Part shown: positions 29,101 to 37,723 of the stretch, piece after piece
How the letters are laid out: the number at the start of each line of letters is the position of its first letter
How positions within the stretch are numbered: position 1 is the first letter of the stretch
Assembly: GCF_014199955.1 (NCBI RefSeq)
Contig: NZ_JACHOQ010000002.1
Coordinates: 186,001 to 250,000 of the forward strand
Reading direction: 5' to 3'
Source: Brevundimonas aurantiaca
GTDB lineage: Bacteria; Pseudomonadota; Alphaproteobacteria; Caulobacterales; Caulobacteraceae
Length of the DNA: 64,000 nt
The notes under the pieces: model-generated
Database searches by the model: none
The model's input: the letters and a program-made list of their open reading frames with translations, nothing else
Told to the model about the DNA's origin: nothing
Program-made: the position numbers and the translations under genes

Positions 29101-29495
29101 TGCAGCGCGATGTAGGGCAGGGAGCCCAGTATGGCGACCAGCGTCACGACCGCGCCCAGGGTCTGGCTCTTGCCATAGCGGGACGCCACGAAGTCCGCCA
29201 TCGAGCCGACGTTCTCGCGCCGGGCGGCGGCGGCGATCCGACGCCACAGAGGAAACAGCACCGTCAGCCCCAGCACCGGGCCGATGTAGATGGGCAGATA
29301 CTCCCACCCCTCACGGGCTGCGGTGCCCACCGCGCCATAATAGGTCCAGGAGGTGCAGTAGATGGCCAGCGACAGGGCATAGACCGACGGACCCAGGCCG
29401 CGCCCGCGCGCGCCCGGCCGCTCCTGGTGCCAGGCCACGCCGAACAGCACCGCCATATAGGCGACGACCAGGCCGAGGATCATCAGGCTGAACAT
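26121..29495 (-). CDS. SLC5-STAC-PAS hybrid histidine kinase/response regulator (CrbS/MxtR/CbrA type)
   Basis: A membrane transporter fused to a kinase. 1124 residues from the ATG at 29495. Order: SLC5/SSS sodium:solute symporter domain with about 13 membrane helices (1-500), STAC domain (about 510-600, DLRALVARFIGDERAERAF and LAGAIGAASARR), PAS (about 625-740), short coiled coil, HisKA with His779 in AAASHDLLQPLH, HATPase (VCDTGRGIP, GAGLGLAIVRRL), and a C-terminal receiver with Asp1062 in LIDLHLGEG. This is the architecture of CrbS, MxtR and CbrA, which sense acetate or other carbon supply. A GTG at 29528 is possible but lies right against a terminator and adds only polar residues. The likely partner is the LuxR-type regulator at 36945-37559. 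Confidence 0.94.
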   Translation of the reverse strand: MFSLMILGLVVAYMAVLFGVAWHQERPGARGRGLGPSVYALSLAIYCTSWTYYGAVGTAAREGWEYLPIYIGPVLGLTVLFPLWRRIAAAARRENVGSMADFVASRYGKSQTLGAVVTLVAILGSLPYIALQLKSLSMAGALLTAGTPVAGSESLTVLVLAGVLAGFAILFGARRPDLTEHNRGLIQAVGLESLVKLGALLLVAAFALLLLVQNGSGATIREGLGALAAPPELTPRFLAIALIATLAIFCLPRQFHVAFVEGADPSHVRRARWIFPAYLVLTSLAVLPLVAAGALFAPSTNPDLLVLALPFGRGETWLTAVVFVGGFSAATAMVIVEAVALSAMVSNSLILPFLARDRWRLRGDASDMSGIILQVRRGAIVAVLLLAWLYYQATDQSRGLAAMGLVSFAAMAQLAPALFGSVLWRGGHAHGALAGVTVGITVWIAMLALPQLAPAAPWHLHVMLGVKDPLALGVFVSLGLNLAAYVGVSRFAQPRLIDRVQARAFVDRLGPDWLEARPSPAGASVGDLRALVARFIGDERAERAFAAWSAETDVRLRDADPANASLARAAERMLAGAIGAASARRVIAAALAGGGRAPEDVVRMLDEASQAVQFSRDLLQTTLDNIDQGVIVVDEDLRVTAWNRRYVSMFDLPAGFVHVGLPIASIYRLNAERGESPNDIDTWVERRLEALSRRIPHDHERLQPDGRVLRSSGAPIPGGGYVTSYTDITALRRAASQLEEANERLEARVADRTARLEEARRAAEEATASKTRFLAAASHDLLQPLHAARLFIAALKEEPAVSGPEAGPAGRTLALNADRAIDSAHRLLTALLNLSKLEAGGVKAAVTQVSLDGLFDELEREYLPVAEAKGLRLTLVRSGLWVQSDRDLLRSMLQNLIANALRYTDAGRVLVGARRKAETVQILVCDTGRGIPDADRETVFGEFVRLPGAPVDEPGAGLGLAIVRRLSSLLDHPLTLTSRVGAGTAFRITAPRRHADRPPEPAPLKETRLPLSGLRVLCVDNEPVILDALTALLTRWGARPVTASSLEAAKAATGPFDAALIDLHLGEGPEGFAVIDWLRPLGVRRIALVTADTRDGLNDQATAAGAVLLPKPIKPAALKAFLSS

Positions 29496-29530
29496 GGCGG
29501 CATCTGAACCAGGCAGGGGGGCTTTCACAA

Positions 29531-29562
29531 GGGAAAGGCGGGCCGTCTTGCGACGACCCGCC
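29531..29562 (-). terminator. Rho-independent terminator after the MFS gene
   Basis: On the minus strand an 11-bp stem (one G-T pair) with a GCAA tetraloop is followed by TTTCCCTT. It lies 27 bases after the stop of the MFS transporter and just before the hybrid kinase, so the kinase probably has its own transcription or depends on read-through. Confidence 0.7.
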
Positions 29563-29588
29563 CCTCATCCACGCCTGATTGCAGGAAT

Positions 29589-31259
29589 TCAGGCGTTTAG
29601 ATCGACATCCTTTCCTTCCTTGACCAGAAGGAAGCCCAGCACGACCGTCCCCAGCGCCACGATGATCGGGTACCAGAGGCCGGAATAGATGTTGCCGGTC
29701 GCCGCCACGATGGCGAAGGCCGTGGTCGGCAGGAAGCCGCCGAACCAGCCGTTGCCGATGTGATAGGGCAGGGACATGGAGGTGTAGCGGATATTGGTCG
29801 GGAACATCTCGACCAGGGCCGCAGCGATCGGGCCGTAGACCATGGTCACATAGAAGCCGAGGATGAACAGGATCAGCACCACCATCGGCTTGTTGACCAG
29901 ATCGCTGTCCGCCTTGGCAGGATAGCCGGCGGCCGTCAGAGCCTCGCCCAACTGCTTGTCCCAGGCCTTTTTCTCAGCCGCGAAATCGGCAGGCGCCATG
30001 GCGTCTCCACGGAAGCTCTGGACGACGGCCTGGTCGCCGATCCGCACCTGAGCCACCGTGCCTGCGGGCGCCTCGACATTGGTGTAGGTCACCCCGGCCT
30101 TGGCCAGATAGGATTTGGCCAGGTCGCAGGAGTGGTTGAACACCGTCTTGCCGATCGGATCGAACTGGACGTTGCAGTCCGCCGGATCGGCATAGACCAC
30201 GACCGGCGCCGAGGCGGCGGCGGCGGCCAGCCGCGGATTGGCGGCCTGGGTCAGGGCGTTGAACAGCGGGAAATAGGTGAGGGCGGCGATCAGGCACCCG
30301 GCCAGGATGACCGGCTTGCGTCCCACCTTGTCCGACAGCCAGCCCCAGAAGATGAAGAAGGGCGAGGCCGCGACCAGGGCGATAGTCAGCATCACATAGA
30401 CGAGGGTGGCGTCCAGCTTCATCACCCGTTCCAGAAAGAACAGGGCGTAGAACTGACCCGTGTACCAGATCACGGCCTGGCCGGCGGTGAGGCCCAGCAG
30501 GGCGATCAGCACCAGCTTCAGGTTCGGCCACTTGCCGAAGGAGTCCTTCAGCGGGGTCTTGGACCCCTTGCCCTCGGCCTTCATCCGTTTGAAGGACGGG
30601 CTTTCGGACAGCTTCAGACGAATCCACAGCGACACGCCCAGCAGCAGAATCGAGACCAGGAAGGGGATCCGCCAGCCCCATTCCGCAAAGGCCTCCTCGC
30701 CGACCGAGACACGGACGCCCAGAATGACGACCAGGCTCAGCACCAGACCGGCCGTAGCCGTGATCTGGATGAACGAGGTGTAGAAGCCGCGTTTGCCATG
30801 CGGCGCATGTTCGGCGACATAGGTGGCCGCGCCGCCGTATTCGCCGCCCAGGGCCAGACCCTGGATCAGCCGCATCAGCACCAGAATGATCGGCGCGGCG
30901 ATGCCGATGGCCGCGTAGGGCGGCAACAGGCCGACGACGAAGGTCGACAGCCCCATCAGCAGCATGGTCACCAGGAAGGTGTTCTTGCGACCCCACAGGT
31001 CGCCCAGACGCCCGAAGACGACGGCCCCGAACGGTCGAACCGCAAATCCGGCGGCGAAGGCCATCAGGGCGAAGATGTAGCCGGTCGTCTCATTGACGCC
31101 CGAGAAGAACTGCACGGTGATGATCGCGGCCAGCGACCCGTACAGATAGAAATCATACCATTCGATAACGGTGCCGACCGACGACGCCAAAATCACCAGC
31201 TTGTCGTTCTTACCCACCACATACTCATCGACCGGCGCACCGATGGCGCTGTCCGTCAT
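29589..31259 (-). CDS. MFS transporter, metabolite:H+ symporter (MHS/ShiA-like) type
   Basis: Proton-coupled uptake of a carboxylate-like metabolite across the inner membrane. 556 residues from the ATG at 31259, which has GGGAGG 7 bases upstream. Seen: IEWYDFYLYG in the first helix, the loop RPFGAVVFGRLGDLWGRK, LIQGLALGGEYGGAATY in helix 4 and FIQITATAGL, all MHS-subfamily marks. Twelve helices, with an insert of about 110 polar residues (about 350-460) between helices 9 and 10 that should lie outside the membrane. Such inserts occur in some alphaproteobacterial members. Substrate unknown. A terminator follows at 29531-29562. Confidence 0.92.
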   Translation of the reverse strand: MTDSAIGAPVDEYVVGKNDKLVILASSVGTVIEWYDFYLYGSLAAIITVQFFSGVNETTGYIFALMAFAAGFAVRPFGAVVFGRLGDLWGRKNTFLVTMLLMGLSTFVVGLLPPYAAIGIAAPIILVLMRLIQGLALGGEYGGAATYVAEHAPHGKRGFYTSFIQITATAGLVLSLVVILGVRVSVGEEAFAEWGWRIPFLVSILLLGVSLWIRLKLSESPSFKRMKAEGKGSKTPLKDSFGKWPNLKLVLIALLGLTAGQAVIWYTGQFYALFFLERVMKLDATLVYVMLTIALVAASPFFIFWGWLSDKVGRKPVILAGCLIAALTYFPLFNALTQAANPRLAAAAASAPVVVYADPADCNVQFDPIGKTVFNHSCDLAKSYLAKAGVTYTNVEAPAGTVAQVRIGDQAVVQSFRGDAMAPADFAAEKKAWDKQLGEALTAAGYPAKADSDLVNKPMVVLILFILGFYVTMVYGPIAAALVEMFPTNIRYTSMSLPYHIGNGWFGGFLPTTAFAIVAATGNIYSGLWYPIIVALGTVVLGFLLVKEGKDVDLNA

Positions 31260-31819
31260 AGCGTAGCCTCCCAGCTGTCTGGTCTTTCCGACCGTTTTCA
31301 CGCCGCAAGTGCGCGATTGGCCGAGAGAGTGACGCAGGGCTGAGACAAGCGTCAGGGCGACTTTGGTCGAGTGTCCTTTTCTCGCCTAAGATATATTATG
31401 CGAAGAAAGCCCAAGTTGGTCGGTGTTGCTTTGAGTTTCGCTAATCCTGAGATTTCAGCATTTCCGCAGGATTGGCGCCGTAAGCCTGAGACTCCTGTTC
31501 CGTAACGCTGAGACTGAGTTTGCAAGGCTCCCGCACCGGGCCCATCCTCGAGATGCTGCACCAGCGCCTTCGACGTACAAGTCCGCTGCGCGCTCCGCTC
31601 GATTACGCGCCAACGTCTTGACGGATTCGTGGGGCCTTGCGAGGCATGCGCAAGGACATGCGTATGGGCGGCTCAGCCCGATGATGACGGAAAAGCCACG
31701 CTCCTCTCGGCGATGGAACTCATCCTTTGCGAACTCGAGCGCCTAATGGGCCGGGATTAGGGCGCCTTCGGCGAATCCATCGTCACTGAAGGAAGGCTGC
31801 TGCGGCGCTTGATACGGCT
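31260..31819. other. Gene-poor 560-base gap, lower GC, no confident gene
   Basis: Between the MFS start and the nnrD stop. The left part should hold the MFS promoter. Around 31385-31410 lies an AT-rich patch (ATATATTATG). A 35-codon open frame (31398-31505, plus strand) starts there and reads basic residues at both ends (MRRKPK and DWRRKPE), but it has no ribosome-binding site, so I do not call it a gene. A second frame without a start codon is open from about 31515 to 31760. An imperfect inverted repeat (GCGCCTAAT and ATTAGGGCGC) lies at 31739-31765. The region looks like decayed sequence or a regulatory stretch. Confidence 0.5.
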
Positions 31820-32638
31820 TCACCGCAACGCCTTCAGGCTTTGCGGCAGCACGTCGCACAGGTCTTCGGAGATCAAACCCGGACCAAACCGCGCGGCGGC
31901 GTCGGAATGCAGCCAGACGGCGGCGCTGGCGGCGTCGAAACTGTCCATACGCTGGGCGATCAGGCCTCCGATCATGCCGGCCAGGACGTCGCCGGTTCCA
32001 GCCGTCGCCAGCCAGGGCGAGCCGTTGGGATTGAGGCGCACACGGCCGTCCGGCGCCGCGATCAGGGTCTGGGCGCCCTTCAGCACGACGACAGCCTGGG
32101 CGCGGCGGGCGGCCTCAACGGCGGCGACCGCCCTGCCCTGTTTCAACAGGCCGGGAAACAGCCGTTCGAACTCGCCCTCATGGGGCGTCAGCACGTCGTC
32201 GCGGTCCAGAACGGCGAACAGTTCGGCGCTACGGCCCTTGAACACCGACAGACCGTCCGCATCGATCACCAAGGCCGCGCCGCTCAGCGCAAGGGCCTGG
32301 ATGTTGGCCACCGTACCCTCGTCAAGCCCGGCGGCGGGGCCGGCGACGACGGCGTCCATCTCCTCGACCTCCCGCCCCAGGGCCTCGGGCGAGGTGAAGG
32401 GGGTCAGCATGACGGCCGTGACCGTTGAGGCGATCGTCGCGACCGCGTCGGGCGGGCAAAGGATCCGCACCACCCCGGCGCCGATCCTCAGACCGGCGCG
32501 CGCCGCCAGACGGGCCGCCCCCGTCTGATGCGCCCGACCGGACACCACCCCCAAACGTCCCCGCGCATGCTTATGCGTTTCCGGCCCAGGCCACGGAAGA
32601 AAATTGCGCCAGATCGCCGGGTCGTTGGTTTCAATCAT
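31820..32638 (-). CDS. nnrD: ADP-dependent NAD(P)H-hydrate dehydratase
   Basis: Repairs hydrated NAD(P)H in the cytoplasm. 272 residues of the YjeF C-terminal (ribokinase-like) fold. Seen: GRLGVVSGRAHQTGAARLAARAG near the N-terminus (shown in part), DADGLSVF, TPHEGEFERLF, LKGAQTLIA, and the catalytic anion hole GTGDVLAGMIGG. It stands alone without the NnrE epimerase domain to which it is fused in many bacteria, and no nnrE is in the window. Start ATG at 32638; the longer frame to 32728 adds unrelated residues. Divergent from glnB. Confidence 0.93.
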   Translation of the reverse strand: MIETNDPAIWRNFLPWPGPETHKHARGRLGVVSGRAHQTGAARLAARAGLRIGAGVVRILCPPDAVATIASTVTAVMLTPFTSPEALGREVEEMDAVVAGPAAGLDEGTVANIQALALSGAALVIDADGLSVFKGRSAELFAVLDRDDVLTPHEGEFERLFPGLLKQGRAVAAVEAARRAQAVVVLKGAQTLIAAPDGRVRLNPNGSPWLATAGTGDVLAGMIGGLIAQRMDSFDAASAAVWLHSDAAARFGPGLISEDLCDVLPQSLKALR

Positions 32639-32659
32639 CCGAACTCCGAATATCCGTGA

Positions 32660-33091
<432 letters not shown>

Positions 33092-33142
33092 CTTCACCTG
33101 CCCCTCTTCCTCCCCAACGACCAAGAAACAGGACTTCCGAGA

Positions 33143-34549
33143 ATGAGCGCCAGCAAGATCCTCAAAGAGATCAAGGAAAAGGACGTCAAATACGTCGACG
33201 TTCGCTTCACCGACACCCGCGGCAAGCTGCAACATGTGACCTTCGACGTCGACCTAGTCGATGAGGACTTTCTGAACGAAGGCACCATGTTCGACGGCTC
33301 GTCCATCGCCGGCTGGAAGGCGATCAATGAGTCGGACATGCTCCTGAAGCCGGACCTGACCACGGCCTATATCGACCCCTTCTATCAGCAGACGACCATG
33401 TTCCTGTTCTGCGACGTGCTGAACCCGGACACCGGCGAGCCCTACAACCGCGACAGCCGTTCGATGGCCAAGAAGGCCTTGGCCTATGTCCAGTCTTCGG
33501 GCGTGGGCGATCAGGTCTATTTCGGCCCGGAAGCCGAGTTCTTCATCTTCGACGACGTGCGCTGGAACACCCAGCCTCACAACACCGGCTACAGCTACGA
33601 TTCGACCGAGCTGCCCGCCAACACCGGCGCCGAATACACCGAGGGCAATATGGGCCACCGCCCTGGGCCCAAGGGCGGCTATTTCCCGGTCAACCCGGTC
33701 GATTCGGGTCAGGATCTGCGCGGCGAAATGCTGGGCGTGATGCGTGACCTGGGCCTCCAGCCCGAGAAGCACCACCACGAGGTGGCGCCGGCCCAGCACG
33801 AACTGGGCCTGAAGTTCTCGGACCTGCTGACCATGGCCGACCGGCTGCAGCTGTATAAGTACGTCATCCACAACGTCGCGGCCGCCTACGGCAAGACCGC
33901 GACCTTCATGGCCAAGCCCATGTTCGCCGACAACGGCTCGGGAATGCACGTGCACCAGTCGATCTGGCGCGACGGCAAGCCCCTGTTCGCCGGCGACAAA
34001 TACGCCGGCCTGTCGCAGGAATGCCTGTGGTACATCGGCGGCATCATCAAGCACGCCAAGGCCATCAACGCCTTCGCCAACTCGACCACCAACTCCTACA
34101 AGCGTCTGGTCCCCGGCTATGAAGCCCCGGTGAAACTGGCCTATTCGGCTCGCAACCGTTCGGCCTCGATCCGCATTCCGCACGTCTCCTCGCCGAAGGC
34201 CAAGCGTCTGGAAGCCCGCTTCCCCGACCCGATGGGCAACCCCTATTTGACCTTCGTCGCCCTGCTGATGGCGGGCCTGGACGGCATCGAAAACCGCATC
34301 GATCCCGGCGCGCCCGCCGACAAGAACCTCTACGACCTGCCGCCGGAAGAGCGCGGCTCCATCCCCGAGGTCTGCGGCTCGCTGCGTGAAGCCCTGGAGA
34401 ACCTCGACAAGGACCGCGCCTTCCTCAAGAAGGGCGGCGTCATGGATGACGACTTCATCGACAGCTACATCGAGCTGAAGATGGAAGAGGTGATGCGCCT
34501 GCAACTGCACCCGCACCCGGTTGAGTTTGACATGTACTACAGCTGCTGA
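33143..34549 (+). CDS. glnA: Glutamine synthetase type I
   Basis: ATP-dependent amidation of glutamate; the main route of ammonium assimilation. 468 residues, typical of dodecameric GSI-beta. Seen: FDGSSIAGW near the N-terminus, metal and substrate residues in [32 protein letters not shown] and [10 protein letters not shown], and adenylylation Tyr397 in NLYDLPPEE, so it should be controlled by GlnE together with GlnB. ATG preceded by a purine-rich site. A strong terminator follows at 34570-34604. Confidence 0.98.
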   Translation: MSASKILKEIKEKDVKYVDVRFTDTRGKLQHVTFDVDLVDEDFLNEGTMFDGSSIAGWKAINESDMLLKPDLTTAYIDPFYQQTTMFLFCDVLNPDTGEPYNRDSRSMAKKALAYVQSSGVGDQVYFGPEAEFFIFDDVRWNTQPHNTGYSYDSTELPANTGAEYTEGNMGHRPGPKGGYFPVNPVDSGQDLRGEMLGVMRDLGLQPEKHHHEVAPAQHELGLKFSDLLTMADRLQLYKYVIHNVAAAYGKTATFMAKPMFADNGSGMHVHQSIWRDGKPLFAGDKYAGLSQECLWYIGGIIKHAKAINAFANSTTNSYKRLVPGYEAPVKLAYSARNRSASIRIPHVSSPKAKRLEARFPDPMGNPYLTFVALLMAGLDGIENRIDPGAPADKNLYDLPPEERGSIPEVCGSLREALENLDKDRAFLKKGGVMDDDFIDSYIELKMEEVMRLQLHPHPVEFDMYYSC

Positions 34550-34569
34550 TCGACATATCAGAGGCGAAC

Positions 34570-34604
34570 AAAGGGCGCCGGCGCGAACCGCCGGCGCCCT
34601 TTTT
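34570..34604 (+). terminator. Strong rho-independent terminator after glnA
   Basis: A perfect 14-bp stem (AAAGGGCGCCGGCG and its complement) with a CGAAC loop and five Ts, 20 bases after the glnA stop. The A-run on the other side gives partial bidirectional character toward tatC. Confidence 0.92.
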
Positions 34605-34672
34605 GTCGTCCAGCGCGCCAAGCGAGGCGGCGGCCGTTTTCAAGGGGTGAGCAGGGAGTGGCTGGACCGGCC

Positions 34673-35563
34673 TCAGGCCGCTTCGGCTTCCAGATCGTCC
34701 GCCTTCTTGCGGCGCAGTTCGATCAGCCGCACGCACCAGATCGAGACCTCATAGAGAATGACCAGGGGCACCGCCAGCATCAGCTGGCTGATGGGGTCCG
34801 GCGGCGTGACGACGGCGGCGACCACCACCACGGCGACGATGGCGTAGCGGCGGCCCGAGGCCATCATCTTGGAATTGATCAAGCCGGCCAGGCCTAAAAG
34901 GGTCGTCACGACCGGCAGTTGGAAGCACAGGCCGAAGGCCAGCAGCAGCGAGGTGACCAGGTTCAGATAGTCCGAAATCTTGGTCGTCTGAGCCACGGAA
35001 ATGCCGTCGCTGACCACCTGCTGCCCCAGGGAGAACAGCATGACGAAGGGCAGCATGACGTAATAGACCAGGGCTCCGCCCAGGCAGAACATCACCGGGG
35101 CGGCGATCAGGAAGGGCAGAAAGGCGCCCCGCTCATTACGGTACAGGCCGGGCGCGACGAAGCGGTAAACCTGCCAGGCCATGACCGGGAAGGTCAGGAC
35201 GGCCGCGCCGAAGGCGGCGATCTTCATCTTGGTGAACAACTGTTCCAGTGGGGCAGTGGCGATCAGTTGCACCACGGCGGCCGAACCGGGCGGATAGGGT
35301 TTGAAGCCGGTCATGATCGCGATCAGCTCCAGCGGATTGGCGTGGCCTCCAGAGGCCGCCGCCGCCGCATGAATGGCCGCCGCCGCCTGATAGGGTTTGA
35401 TCAGGGCGATCTGGATCTGATTGGCGAAGGCGAAACACAGGATGAAGCCCAGACCGAAGGCGACCACGCAGACCAGCAGCCGGCTGCGCAGCTCTATCAG
35501 ATGGTCCATCAGGGGCGCGCGCGACGCCTCGATCTCGGCCTCGTCGCGGTCGGAGATAGTCAA
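34673..35563 (-). CDS. tatC: Sec-independent protein translocase TatC
   Basis: Six-helix core of the twin-arginine translocon, which receives folded proteins with RR signal peptides. 296 residues. Seen: N-terminal MDHLIELRSRLL (conserved E-L-R-R-type cytoplasmic face), the periplasmic FxPF-like stretch and helix 2-4 blocks VYRFVAPGLYRNER and FLGGALVYYVMLPF-like (FCLGGALVYYVMLPF), and PDPISQLMLAVPL. It overlaps tatB by 4 bases (35560-35563). An insert of about 30 residues rich in Ala and His lies in the first periplasmic loop. Confidence 0.95.
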   Translation of the reverse strand: MTISDRDEAEIEASRAPLMDHLIELRSRLLVCVVAFGLGFILCFAFANQIQIALIKPYQAAAAIHAAAAASGGHANPLELIAIMTGFKPYPPGSAAVVQLIATAPLEQLFTKMKIAAFGAAVLTFPVMAWQVYRFVAPGLYRNERGAFLPFLIAAPVMFCLGGALVYYVMLPFVMLFSLGQQVVSDGISVAQTTKISDYLNLVTSLLLAFGLCFQLPVVTTLLGLAGLINSKMMASGRRYAIVAVVVVAAVVTPPDPISQLMLAVPLVILYEVSIWCVRLIELRRKKADDLEAEAA

Positions 35564-36132
35564 AGCTCGACGGCCTTCTTGCGCGGGGTCTTGGTCTTGG
35601 CGGCGCCCTTGGCCGAGGCGCGAGTCTTCGCCGCGACCGCCCCGCCCGCCCTGGCGGTCTTCTTCGTTTTAGCGGGCGTTGCTGAGGTTTCGGCGGTCGA
35701 ACTGCTGCGCTTCGACCTGGGCCTTGAATCGGGCTTCGACTTGGCCTCCGGCTCCGGCTCCAGCGGGGAGACAGGCGACGCATCGGGCCATTCATCCACC
35801 GCCGGTGTCGGCAGTGAGGCGAGGGGCGGCGGCGTCGTCAGACCGGCGTTGATCTCCTTGAAGGCCGCATCGGCCTCGGCGCCCAGGGGGTACATGGCCC
35901 CCTGCCCGCTCCGCAGCGCCTCGACCTCCTTACGCAGCTCGTCCAGCTCGGACTGGCGCGCCATCTCGTCGAAGCTGGAGCGGAACTCATTGGCCATGGC
36001 CCGGGCCTTGGCCAGCATCTGGCCCACGCGGCGCATGAGCACAGGCAAGTCCTTGGGCCCCACCACCAGCAGGGCCACCAGACCGATCACCAATAGTTCG
36101 AAGCCCCCGATACCGGGGCCGAGCCCGCCCAT
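35560..36132 (-). CDS. tatB: Sec-independent protein translocase TatB
   Basis: Membrane-anchored partner of TatC in signal-peptide recognition. 190 residues: a short N-terminal membrane helix with the conserved Glu and the Gly-Pro hinge (FELLVIGLVALLVVGPKDLP), and then an amphipathic helix (about 25-75). The tail (about 90-190) is low-complexity Pro/Lys/Ala/Ser and longer than in enteric TatB, as often seen in alphaproteobacteria. It follows tatA by 30 bases and overlaps tatC. Confidence 0.94.
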   Translation of the reverse strand: MGGLGPGIGGFELLVIGLVALLVVGPKDLPVLMRRVGQMLAKARAMANEFRSSFDEMARQSELDELRKEVEALRSGQGAMYPLGAEADAAFKEINAGLTTPPPLASLPTPAVDEWPDASPVSPLEPEPEAKSKPDSRPRSKRSSSTAETSATPAKTKKTARAGGAVAAKTRASAKGAAKTKTPRKKAVEL

Positions 36133-36162
36133 GCGTCAGCCCTCAAAGACCCGACGCGGACT

Positions 36163-36375
36163 TCAGTGCTTTTCCTTCTCCGCCTCGGTGCGCGGCAGGG
36201 CGCCGACGCCGTCTTGCGTCGCGTCCTTCTTGCCGTCGTCCGACAGGCCGTCCTTGAATGCGCGGATGCCCTTGGCGGCGTCGCCCATGATGCTGGACAG
36301 CTTGCCGCGTCCGCCGAACAGGACGGCGACCACGACAATGACGATGGCCCAGTGCCAGATGCTCATGGAGCCCAT
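36163..36375 (-). CDS. tatA: Sec-independent protein translocase TatA
   Basis: Pore-forming small subunit of the Tat translocon. 70 residues: membrane helix [18 protein letters not shown], then the hinge and amphipathic helix [19 protein letters not shown] with the conserved Phe, and an acidic/basic tail. Start at the ATG at 36375, which has GAGGAG 7 bases upstream; a longer frame to 36486 would bury the membrane helix. First gene of tatABC, divergent from rnhA. Confidence 0.95.
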   Translation of the reverse strand: MGSMSIWHWAIVIVVVAVLFGGRGKLSSIMGDAAKGIRAFKDGLSDDGKKDATQDGVGALPRTEAEKEKH

Positions 36376-36472
36376 GGGTAATCTCCTCGAAGAGGCCGAT
36401 GATCGGCCCCATCCACTCTTCTTCGTCCCGCATATAGGCGGAGTCATGGCCCGACGCCAAGGGAGGCTGTAG

Positions 36473-36937
36473 GTGTGCGCGACCATGAGTCTCTCCGATC
36501 ACGTCATCATCCACACCGACGGCGCCTGCAAGGGCAATCCGGGCCCCGGCGGCTGGGGCGCCCTGCTCCAGACTGCGGGCGGTCACGAGAAGGAACTTTG
36601 GGGCGGCGAGGCGAATACGACCAACAACCGCATGGAGCTGACGGCCGCCATCATGGCGCTGGAGGCGCTGAAACGCCCGTGCAAGGTCGAGCTTCATACG
36701 GACAGCAAATATGTCATGCAGGGCGTGACCGAATGGATGCGCGGCTGGAAGGCGCGCGGCTGGCTGACCGCCGACAAGAAGCCGGTCAAGAACGCCGACC
36801 TTTGGCGACGTCTCGATGAGGCGCGCCAGAGGCACGAGGTCAAATGGCGCTGGGTCAAGGGCCACGCCGGCCATGCGTTGAATGAGCGCGCGGACCAGTT
36901 GGCGAATCGCGGCGTGGCGGAGCTGAAAAGGGCCTAA
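36473..36937 (+). CDS. rnhA: Ribonuclease HI
   Basis: Cuts the RNA strand of RNA-DNA hybrids. 154 residues from the GTG at 36473, chosen because GGGAGG lies 6 bases upstream. The ATG at 36485 (MSLSDHV) is the alternative but is 18 bases from that site. All four carboxylates are visible: Asp16 in [11 protein letters not shown], Glu in NRMELTAA, Asp in HTDSKYV and Asp in NERADQLA. The basic protrusion MRGWKARGW is present, as in E. coli. It faces the response regulator gene, ending 8 bases from its stop. Confidence 0.96.
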   Translation: MCATMSLSDHVIIHTDGACKGNPGPGGWGALLQTAGGHEKELWGGEANTTNNRMELTAAIMALEALKRPCKVELHTDSKYVMQGVTEWMRGWKARGWLTADKKPVKNADLWRRLDEARQRHEVKWRWVKGHAGHALNERADQLANRGVAELKRA

Positions 36938-36944
36938 ACCAGGG

Positions 36945-37559
36945 TCACCGGGTCAGGTCCATCTGCTGAGCCAGAATCACCGCCTGGGTCCGATTATAAA
37001 CGCCCAGCTTTCGAAACACGCTGGTCAGATGCGCCTTGATGGTTGCTTCGGAGACGCCCAGGTCGAAGGCGATCTGCTTGTTCAACCGCCCCGCCTTCAA
37101 CCCTTCCAGTATGCGCAGCTGCGACGGCGTCAGGCTGGCGACCCGGGCGGCGAGGTCGTCCTCTCCGGCCGTCTCCGGCGTCTCGGGCGCCCAGGCGTCG
37201 CCGGCCAGAACAGCCGTGATCGCCTCCACCATCTGCGGAAGGGCGGCGGATTTTGGGATGAAGCCTGCGGCGCCCAGGGCCAGGGCGCGGCGCACGACGC
37301 TCGCCTCCTCGCTGGCCGAGACGACGGCGACCGGAACGACGGGATGTTCGGCCCGAACGGCGGCCAGGCCCGCCATGCCTTCACTGTCGGAGAGTTTGAG
37401 ATCCAGAAGCAGCAGGTCGGTCGGCGTCCTGAGGGCCGCTCGCGCCTCGGCCAGGCTGGCGCATTCCTCTATCGTCGCTTCGGGCGAGGCCTTGGAGACG
37501 GCGGACCGCAGCGCGGCGCGGAACAGGGGGTGATCGTCGGCGATGACGATTCGATCCAT
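36945..37559 (-). CDS. NarL/LuxR-family response regulator, CrbR/ErdR-like
   Basis: 204 residues. Receiver domain (1-120) with Asp8/Asp9 in IADDHPLF, phospho-acceptor Asp53 in LLLLDLKLSD, and a GAAGFIPKSA block that is typical of the CrbR/ErdR/AgmR subgroup. C-terminal LuxR helix-turn-helix (about 140-200: LTPSQLRILEGL, NKQIAFDLGVSEATIKAHL). Start at the ATG at 37559, after GGAAGG; the longer frame to 37685 is not regulator-like. It is divergent from the porin and acs genes. In Vibrio and Pseudomonas the CrbS/CrbR and MxtR/ErdR pairs switch on acs, which supports a role in acetate use. Confidence 0.93.
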   Translation of the reverse strand: MDRIVIADDHPLFRAALRSAVSKASPEATIEECASLAEARAALRTPTDLLLLDLKLSDSEGMAGLAAVRAEHPVVPVAVVSASEEASVVRRALALGAAGFIPKSAALPQMVEAITAVLAGDAWAPETPETAGEDDLAARVASLTPSQLRILEGLKAGRLNKQIAFDLGVSEATIKAHLTSVFRKLGVYNRTQAVILAQQMDLTR

Positions 37560-37723
37560 CAGGCGTCCTTCCCTTCGCGCGGCGTTCTTGGCGGCCACGT
37601 CGGCGGCAGCATGACGCGGTTCGACTTTGGTCGAAACTAGACCATTGGCTAATGGCCGCATACGCCCCTTGGGGAAAAGGTTCATTCGGACGCTCGCAAC
37701 AGACGAGCCAGGGAGGAACCATC

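Noticed and set aside
31515..31760. About 80 open codons including Cys-rich sequence
   Set aside because: No ATG, GTG or TTG start with a ribosome-binding site in the frame; an open frame of this size is expected by chance at this GC.
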